A stretch of DNA of 19,144 bases from Chloroflexota bacterium (GTDB taxonomy: Bacteria; Chloroflexota; Limnocylindria; Limnocylindrales; CSP1-4). The stretch spans positions 1-19,144 of the forward strand of contig DAIDTV010000004.1 of the NCBI GenBank assembly GCA_027457005.1, in the 5' to 3' direction. Below are positions 14,755-19,144 of this stretch, piece after piece. The notes under the pieces are model-generated. The model saw only the letters and a program-made list of their open reading frames with translations, ran no database searches and was not told the DNA's origin. How positions within the stretch are numbered: position 1 is the stretch's first letter; each line of letters begins with the position of its first letter. A program made the translations under genes and the position numbers.

Positions 14755-15559
14755 GGCCGCCGGCGAGCCCATCGCGGCCGGCCAGGTACGCACGCTGGAC
14801 GACCCGCTCGACGAGGCGCTCCGGGTGGTAGCCCTGTGCGAGCGCGAGGGCCTCGTGGTCCGGCTGATGGGCGGGCTCGCGTTCCACGCCCGGATGCCCG
14901 GATGGACCGCACGGGTGGGCCGCGCCCGGAAGGACATCGACATCGCGACCCGCAGCAGGGACCGCAAGGCCGTGTCGGAGCTGCTGTCCCGCGAGGGCTA
15001 CGTGGGGGACCGGCAGTACAACGCGCTGTACGGACACAAGCAGCTGTACTTCGTGGACCCGGCGCACAACCGGCCGGTGGACGTGCTGGTCGACCGCCTG
15101 GAGATGTGCCACCGGATCGAGTTCGGCCCGCGGCTGGAGGTGGACCGGCCCACGCTGCCGCTGACGGAGCTGCTCCTCTCCAAGCTGCAGATCGTGCAGA
15201 TCAACCGCAAGGACGTGGTGGACGCGCTTGCGCTGCTCGCGGACTACCCCTTGGGCGAGCACGATCGCGACACGATCAACGTCCCGCGCATCGTCGAGCT
15301 CACCTCGAACGACTGGGGCTGGTGGCGGACGGTCACCGGGAACATCGCCAAGCTGGAGGACTTCGTCAGGGTGGACCTGCGGCCGGCGGAGCTCGACTTC
15401 GGGCGCCCGCCGCACCACGATGTGCTGCACCAGCTGGCCGCGCTGCGGGCCGCGATCGACGCGGGCCGGAAGGCGACGCGCTGGAAGATCCGGGCTGGCG
15501 TGGGCGACAAGGTCAAGTGGTACGAGGAGCCCGAGGAGGTCGGCCACGGGCGGGAGTGA
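14750..15559 (+). CDS. Nucleotidyltransferase-fold protein of unknown role
   Basis: A 269-residue protein with the Pol beta-type nucleotidyltransferase signature: LMGGLAFHAR (G41, G42), RKDIDIATR with D62 and D64 as the metal pair, and PVDVLVD (D111 or D115) as the third acidic position. LLLSKLQIVQINRKDVVDALALL (175 onward in outline) resembles the helical segment of AbiEii-like and other minimal nucleotidyltransferases that act on small molecules, tRNA or protein. No antitoxin partner is seen beside it. The ATG at 14750 has no ribosome site and is the last link of the ATGA chain; the nearest in-frame stop is at 14720. Followed after 37 bp by a nitrilase-type gene in the same direction. Fold assignment good, substrate unknown. 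Confidence 0.75.
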   Translation: MTAAGEPIAAGQVRTLDDPLDEALRVVALCEREGLVVRLMGGLAFHARMPGWTARVGRARKDIDIATRSRDRKAVSELLSREGYVGDRQYNALYGHKQLYFVDPAHNRPVDVLVDRLEMCHRIEFGPRLEVDRPTLPLTELLLSKLQIVQINRKDVVDALALLADYPLGEHDRDTINVPRIVELTSNDWGWWRTVTGNIAKLEDFVRVDLRPAELDFGRPPHHDVLHQLAALRAAIDAGRKATRWKIRAGVGDKVKWYEEPEEVGHGRE

Positions 15560-15596
15560 GGGACCGACGGCTCGCGCCGACCTGGACGGCCTGCAG

Positions 15597-16409
15597 GTGG
15601 GGGTGGCGCAGCTGGGCGCCCGCGTCGGCGACCCCGGCGCGAACCTGGCGCTCGCGAGGCGCGTCCTGGGCCGTGCCGCCGCTCGTGGCGCTTCCCTGGT
15701 GGTGTTCCCGGAGTGCTTCCTGCAGGGGTACGCGCTGGGGTCCCACCCGCGGTACCGCGCCGAGTCCGCCGACGGCATCGGGCCGCGCGCGCGCCGGGAG
15801 CTTGCCGCCCGGTCGGGGGTCGCCCTCGTCGCCGGTTTCATCGAGACCAACCCGGCCGATCCGGGCCGGCCGTTCAACTCGGCCCTGGTGGTCGACCGTG
15901 ACGGCCGGCTGGCCGGCGTGTACCGCAAGACCCACCTGTACGGTGGGGAGTTCGACGCCTTCGCCCCGGGCGACGCGTACCCCGTCTTCGACCTGCAGCT
16001 CCGGGATGCGGGACCTGCCCTGCGGATCGGTGCGTGCATCTGCATGGATGTCGAGTACCCGGAGGTGGCACGCCTCCTGGCGCTGGGTGGAGCACAGGTG
16101 ATTGCCGTCCCCTCGGCCGACATGGAGCCGTTCCGGGCGCAGCAGGCCGCGAACCTCGTCGGGCGCGCGATCGAGAACAACGTGTACGTGGCGCTGGCCA
16201 ACACCGCGGATCGTCGGCCGGATTTGGTCTTCTTCGGGGAGAGCGGCATCGCGGGCCCCGACGGGTCGGTCGTCCGCGCCGGCTACCTCCGCCCGCGCCT
16301 GGTCGTGGCCGAACTGCGCGATGCCGCGGTCGCGGCGTCGGGTGGTTTCGGGTCGTACCTGCGGGGCCGGCGACCCGAGACGTACGGGGCGCTGCTCCGG
16401 GACCGCTGA
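15597..16409 (+). CDS. Carbon-nitrogen hydrolase (nitrilase superfamily)
   Basis: Amidase-type enzyme of about 270 residues with the Glu-Lys-Cys triad E39 (VFPECFLQG), K111 (YRKTHLYGGE) and C149 (GACICMDVEYPE). It begins directly at the first strand (VGVAQLGARVGDPGANL) and ends with SYLRGRRPETYGALL, the usual C-terminal arm. The start is uncertain: GTG 15597 is used, but CTG 15591 or 15582 in the same frame are possible and no ribosome site is clear. The sequence is clearly different from the AguB-like protein in this window (CMDVEYPE rather than CWDQWFPE), so it is a separate branch and not a recent duplicate. It is downstream of the nucleotidyltransferase gene and probably co-transcribed. 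Substrate not identifiable. Confidence 0.85.
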   Translation: MGVAQLGARVGDPGANLALARRVLGRAAARGASLVVFPECFLQGYALGSHPRYRAESADGIGPRARRELAARSGVALVAGFIETNPADPGRPFNSALVVDRDGRLAGVYRKTHLYGGEFDAFAPGDAYPVFDLQLRDAGPALRIGACICMDVEYPEVARLLALGGAQVIAVPSADMEPFRAQQAANLVGRAIENNVYVALANTADRRPDLVFFGESGIAGPDGSVVRAGYLRPRLVVAELRDAAVAASGGFGSYLRGRRPETYGALLRDR

Positions 16410-16427
16410 CCGCCGTCCTGCAGCAGG

Positions 16428-16615
16428 GCGCCGGCAGCCGGCAGGTGGCCGTGCCGGCCGGCGGCCCGGGCCTGCCGCGGCCTCGCCTGCCGCGGGGCGT
16501 GCCAGCCGCGGGGCGTGCCTGCCGCCGGCCCCCGAGCCAGCAGCAGCCGTGTGCCGCCGGCCTCCAAGCCGGCAGCAGCCGTGCCATGACGTCGCCCGTC
16601 GCGCCGGCAGCCGGC
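16428..16615 (+). repeat. Degenerate GC-rich repeats in the spacer before tatA
   Basis: The 277-bp gap 16410-16686 has no convincing gene. It holds GCGCCGGCAGCCGGC twice (16428-16442 and 16601-16615, exact), a 16-bp tandem unit GCCGCGGGGCGTGCC plus one base (16489-16504 and 16505-16520, one mismatch) flanked by decayed copies from 16471 to 16530, and GCAGCAGCCGTG twice (16540-16551, 16572-16583). A palindrome GGCCCGGGCC lies at 16463-16472. This looks like slippage-expanded noncoding sequence that can fold strongly and may also terminate the upstream transcript. Confidence 0.7.
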
Positions 16616-16674
16616 CGTGCCTGCCCCCAGCCGAGTCGGCCGGCCCCCGGCGCAGTGCCGGCCCGCGCCCGGCG

Positions 16675-16680
16675 TACCAT
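16675..16680 (+). promoter_or_regulatory. -10 box (TACCAT) for leaderless tatA
   Basis: TACCAT ends six nt before GTG 16687, the same spacing as at the 7697 and 7679 starts, so transcript and translation starts should coincide. No Shine-Dalgarno precedes the GTG. Confidence 0.5.
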
Positions 16681-16686
16681 GTCGCC

Positions 16687-16845
16687 GTGGACATCGGCCT
16701 GCTCCTCGTCGTGATCCTGATCGCGGTCTTCGTGTGGCGCGGTCCCAAGACGCTGCCCCAGCTGGGCAGGATGTTCGGCGAGGGCGTGCGAGCAGTCCGG
16801 CGAGAGGCGCGTCGCGACGGCAACCATGCCGATGACGCCGCGTAG
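16687..16845 (+). CDS. tatA: TatA/E-type subunit of the twin-arginine translocase
   Basis: A 52-residue protein with one N-terminal membrane helix (about 3-17, IGLLLVVILIAVFVW) followed by the hinge RGPKTLPQLGRMFGEGVRAVRREA, an amphipathic helix typical of TatA/TatE, and a short polar tail. It forms the pore-type component that moves folded, cofactor-bearing proteins across the membrane. It is shorter than E. coli TatA (about 89 residues), and the usual FG before P is RG. Start GTG 16687 fits a leaderless message. No tatB or tatC is nearby. Its 3' end overlaps the proposed folE start by 20 nt. Confidence 0.83.
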   Translation: MDIGLLLVVILIAVFVWRGPKTLPQLGRMFGEGVRAVRREARRDGNHADDAA

Positions 16846-17608
16846 GGGCCGCCGGAGAACGACGGCCGCTGACCCGGTGGAACGGCTGCCACGGCACGTC
16901 CGCGCCCTCGTCACCGAGATCGAGAACGAGATCGGCGAGGACGGGGCCGAACCGGTCGAGCTGGGTGAACCCACCCCGGCCGAGGTCATCGAAGGTCGAC
17001 CGGCGGGACCGGACGGGCAGGTGCCCCCGCTCGAGGGCGACGCGTTCGCGGTCGAGGCCGCCGTCCGGCAGATCCTGACCGAGATCGGCGAGGACCCCGA
17101 TCGTCCCGGCCTTGCCGCGACGCCCCGGCGCGTGCACCGGATGTACGCCGAGCTTACCGCCGGCTACCACGTGGATCCCGCCCGGCTCATCAACGGCGCC
17201 ATCTTCGACGGGGACTACAGCGAGATGGTGGTCGTCAAGGAGATCCCGTTCTACTCGCTCTGCGAGCACCATCTCCTGCCATTCTTCGGGACTGCCGCGG
17301 TCGCCTACATCCCGCGGGGCCGCGTCATCGGACTCTCCAAGATCCCGCGGATCGTGGAGATGTACGCCCGCCGGTTACAGGTCCAGGAGCGCCTGACGCA
17401 GCAGGTGGCCGACTTCCTCCAGGCGCGCCTGGGTCCCAATGGCACCGGGGTCGTCATCGAGGCGACCCACCTGTGCACGGGCATGCGCGGGGTCCGCAAG
17501 CCGGGCACGGTCATGACGACGAGCCATGTCCTGGGCCTCTTCCGGACAAACGAGAAGACGCGGGCCGAGTTCTTTGCCCACGTCGGGCGGCGGGCGCCGG
17601 GCGCCTGA
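16826..17608 (+). CDS. folE: GTP cyclohydrolase I with N-terminal extension
   Basis: First enzyme of tetrahydrofolate (and related pterin) synthesis, converting GTP to 7,8-dihydroneopterin triphosphate. From ATG 16826 it has 260 residues. Zinc ligands are C146 and H149 in SLCEHHLLPFFG and C217 in THLCTGMRG; their spacing (71) equals that of the E. coli enzyme. AVAYIPRGRVIGLSKIPRIV and RLQVQERLTQQVADFL are family core. The catalytic domain starts only at about 72 (EAAVRQILTEIGEDPDRPGL), so residues 1-65 form an Arg-rich then acidic extension absent from most FolE. An in-frame GTG at 17021 would give a normal 195-residue enzyme, but codon usage upstream looks coding. Other folate genes are not in the window. 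Confidence 0.92.
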   Translation: MPMTPRRGRRRTTAADPVERLPRHVRALVTEIENEIGEDGAEPVELGEPTPAEVIEGRPAGPDGQVPPLEGDAFAVEAAVRQILTEIGEDPDRPGLAATPRRVHRMYAELTAGYHVDPARLINGAIFDGDYSEMVVVKEIPFYSLCEHHLLPFFGTAAVAYIPRGRVIGLSKIPRIVEMYARRLQVQERLTQQVADFLQARLGPNGTGVVIEATHLCTGMRGVRKPGTVMTTSHVLGLFRTNEKTRAEFFAHVGRRAPGA

Positions 17609-17638
17609 CGCAGCGGCCGCGTGACAGAGGAGCAACCC

Positions 17639-18046
17639 ATGAGCGAACGGCCGATCAAGGTCCTGATCGCGAAGCCCGGCCTGGACGGCCACGACCGGGG
17701 CGCGAAGGTGCTGGCCCGGGGCCTGCGCGATGAGGGGTTCGAGGTCGTCTATACGGGCCTCCGCCAGACCCCCGAGATGATCGCGACGACTGCCCTCCAG
17801 GAGGACGTCGACGTCGTGGGCCTGTCCATCCTGTCGGGTGCCCACATGACCCTGCTGCCGAGGGTGACCCGACTGCTGCGCGAGCGCGGCCTCGACGACG
17901 TCCTGGTGACGGCTGGCGGGATCATCCCCGACGACGACATCCCGGCCCTCCGCGAGGCGGGCGTCGCCGCGGTCTTCGGACCGGGCACGACCATCGCGGA
18001 GGTTGCGGCCTACTTCCGGACCCATGTCCGGCAGCCCGAGGGGTGA
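17639..18046 (+). CDS. B12-binding (small/C-terminal) subunit of methylmalonyl-CoA mutase type
   Basis: A 135-residue cobalamin-binding domain protein. DGHDRG (16-21) with H18 is the cobalt-ligating DxHxxG motif, GLSILSGAH (61-69) and TAGGIIPDDD (91-100) line the nucleotide tail site. It matches the free B12-binding subunit of acyl-CoA mutases (methylmalonyl-CoA mutase and relatives such as isobutyryl- or ethylmalonyl-CoA mutases), which needs a separate catalytic large subunit not present here. ATG 17639 has AGAGGAG six nt upstream; the in-frame GTG 17621 is less likely. It overlaps the MeaB-type gene by four nt (GTGA). Confidence 0.9.
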   Translation: MSERPIKVLIAKPGLDGHDRGAKVLARGLRDEGFEVVYTGLRQTPEMIATTALQEDVDVVGLSILSGAHMTLLPRVTRLLRERGLDDVLVTAGGIIPDDDIPALREAGVAAVFGPGTTIAEVAAYFRTHVRQPEG

Positions 18047-19056
18047 GCGAGGCCGGGGTCCGGGCGGCCGAGCTCGCGGACGCCGCCGTCGCCGGCGACC
18101 GCCGGGCGCTGGCGCGACTTCTCACCGCGGTCGAGAACCGGACCGCGACCGCGGAGGTCGCGCTCCGGCGCCTCTACCCTGGGACAGGCCGGGCTCACCT
18201 GGTCGGGATCACCGGGGCGCCCGGCGCGGGCAAGAGCACGCTCGTCGCCGCGCTGATCGCCGAGGCGCGCCTGGCCGGCCGCGCGGTCGCCGTGGTCGCC
18301 GTGGACCCATCCTCGCCGATAACCGGGGGTGCCCTCCTCGGCGACCGCGTCCGGATGCAGGCCTACGCATCCGACGACGGGGTCTTCATTCGGAGCATGG
18401 CCTCGCGCGGGCACGCGGGCGGCCTGGCCGCGACCAGCACGGCCGCCGCCACGGTGCTCGATGCGGCCGGGTTCGACCTCGTCCTCCTGGAGACCGTCGG
18501 CACGGGCCAGAGCGAGGTGGAGGTCGCCCGGACGGCCGCCACAACCGTCGTCCTGGAGGCGCCCGACATGTGCGACGAGGTCCAGGCCATCAAGGCGGGG
18601 CTCCTCGAGGTGGCCGACATCGTGGTCGTCAACAAGGGCGACCGACCGGGTGCCCAGCGGACGGCCGCCCAGCTGCGGGCGATGCTGACGGCCTCCGCGA
18701 GCCCCCGTCCCGCTCCCGGCGCCGGGGGCGAGGCGGCTGACCACCCTCGTCCGAAGCGGCCCGACGTGCTGGTCACCACCGCCTCGACCGGCGAGGGTGT
18801 CCCGGCGCTTCTCGCGGCGCTGGATCGTCATCGAGCGGCCGGTCGCGACGGGCTGGCCGACGCCGCGCGCCTCGCCCGTGCCGAAGCGCAGGTCTGGGAG
18901 ATCGTCGCGGAGCGGCTCCGGGATCGACTCCACAGAACCGCAGCCGGGCCGACCACCGAGTCGACCCTGCGCGCCGTGGCCGACCACCGGCTCGATCCCT
19001 ACGCGGCGGCGGCTCTCCTGCTTGCCTCGCTGGCCGGCGGGCCACCTCGCGCCTGA
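18043..19056 (+). CDS. meaB: MeaB/ArgK-type GTPase, acyl-CoA mutase chaperone
   Basis: G3E-family P-loop GTPase of 337 residues that protects and reloads B12-dependent mutases. Walker A is GAPGAGKST (58-66), the Mg2+/switch segment VDPSSP (87-92), ETVGTGQSE (150-158) is the switch region (usually ETVGVGQSE), and NKGD (197-200) is the guanine-specificity motif, followed by RPGA. The stretch normally GxGDxxQ reads DMCDEVQAIKAG, an unusual variant. The C-terminal arm used for dimerisation is present. GTG 18043 overlaps the stop of the B12-subunit gene as GTGA, a sign of coupled translation and of a joint role in mutase function. Confidence 0.92.
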   Translation: MSEAGVRAAELADAAVAGDRRALARLLTAVENRTATAEVALRRLYPGTGRAHLVGITGAPGAGKSTLVAALIAEARLAGRAVAVVAVDPSSPITGGALLGDRVRMQAYASDDGVFIRSMASRGHAGGLAATSTAAATVLDAAGFDLVLLETVGTGQSEVEVARTAATTVVLEAPDMCDEVQAIKAGLLEVADIVVVNKGDRPGAQRTAAQLRAMLTASASPRPAPGAGGEAADHPRPKRPDVLVTTASTGEGVPALLAALDRHRAAGRDGLADAARLARAEAQVWEIVAERLRDRLHRTAAGPTTESTLRAVADHRLDPYAAAALLLASLAGGPPRA

Positions 19057-19067
19057 ACCGCGGGGCG

Positions 19068-19073
19068 TACTCT
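19068..19073 (+). promoter_or_regulatory. -10 box (TACTCT) for a leaderless dehydrogenase gene
   Basis: TACTCT ends seven nt before ATG 19081, giving another leaderless-type arrangement inside the 24-bp gap after meaB. The last gene may therefore have its own start besides read-through. Confidence 0.4.
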
Positions 19074-19080
19074 GTCGGGC

Positions 19081-19144
19081 ATGTCGATCCAGCGCACGTT
19101 CGTCGCCGGTGCCGGGATGATGGGCCATGGGATCGCCCAGGTCC
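19081..19144 (+). CDS. 3-hydroxyacyl-CoA dehydrogenase, N-terminus only
   Basis: Only 21 codons lie in the window: MSIQRTFVAGAGMMGHGIAQ then V. The GAGMMGHGIAQV Rossmann motif is the hallmark N-terminus of 3-hydroxyacyl/3-hydroxybutyryl-CoA dehydrogenases, which oxidise 3-hydroxyacyl-CoA with NAD in beta-oxidation or butyrate-type pathways. The gene continues beyond the right edge. Its position after the mutase subunit and MeaB fits an acyl-CoA catabolism cluster. Confidence 0.75.
   Translation, partial: MSIQRTFVAGAGMMGHGIAQV

Noticed and set aside
14750..15559. A toxin-antitoxin or abortive-infection module.
   Set aside because: The nucleotidyltransferase has no adjacent small antitoxin or HEPN-type gene; the next gene is a nitrilase-type enzyme.
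16410..16686. CRISPR array in the repeat-rich spacer.
   Set aside because: Repeats are short, degenerate, irregularly spaced and low in complexity, with no cas genes in the window.

Overview
The window is about 19.1 kb of very GC-rich bacterial DNA with tightly packed genes and strong G/C preference at third codon positions. No rRNA, tRNA, CRISPR array, insertion sequence or phage gene is visible. Leaderless starts (a TANNNT box 6-7 nt before ATG/GTG) sit beside starts with clear AGGAGG-type ribosome sites. Together with the gene content this suggests a free-living, heterotrophic, high-GC bacterium. A Chloroflexota lineage such as Limnocylindria is my best guess, but it is an inference; Actinomycetota is the main alternative.

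Left part (1-4851). A 5'-truncated polysaccharide deacetylase and a YibE/F-type membrane protein lie on the + strand. Convergent to them is a minus-strand operon read PAP2-family membrane phosphatase/transferase, GH1 beta-glycosidase, small PAS-like protein. Its three genes overlap by 4 and 8 nt, so they are probably translationally coupled. The 219-bp gap before the next + gene holds an exact 15-bp tandem repeat carrying a promoter-like box in each copy.

Middle part (4852-9089). A compact + strand group encodes a stand-alone UBP-type zinc finger, a short threonine/serine ammonia-lyase, and homoserine dehydrogenase. The latter is split by an apparent one-base deletion near 6293. A minus-strand minimal zinc metallopeptidase and a + strand alpha/beta-hydrolase diverge from one symmetric -10 element, and both appear leaderless. 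The hydrolase lacks the nucleophilic serine. A 61-residue two-helix membrane protein follows.

Minus-strand cluster (9090-14536). Transcription order is APC-family amino acid/polyamine permease, metallophosphoesterase, N-carbamoylputrescine amidase-like nitrilase, YtcJ-type amidohydrolase. This looks like an uptake and amide-hydrolysis unit for a nitrogen compound.

Right part (14537-19144, all +). A perfect 14-bp palindrome containing TATACT in both orientations separates the permease from an orphan nucleotidyltransferase-fold gene. Between the palindrome and that gene lie three very short reading frames chained by ATGA stop/start overlaps. A second nitrilase, a repeat-rich 277-bp spacer, leaderless tatA and folE follow. 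The window ends with a B12-binding mutase subunit, its MeaB-type GTPase (GTGA overlap) and the first codons of a 3-hydroxyacyl-CoA dehydrogenase, pointing to methylmalonyl-CoA/acyl-CoA metabolism downstream.

Most genes are recognisable families. The less ordinary observations are regulatory architecture (symmetric promoters, the ATGA relay, the duplicated promoter box), the broken hom gene and the nucleophile-less hydrolase. I do not see a clear new defence or mobile system.
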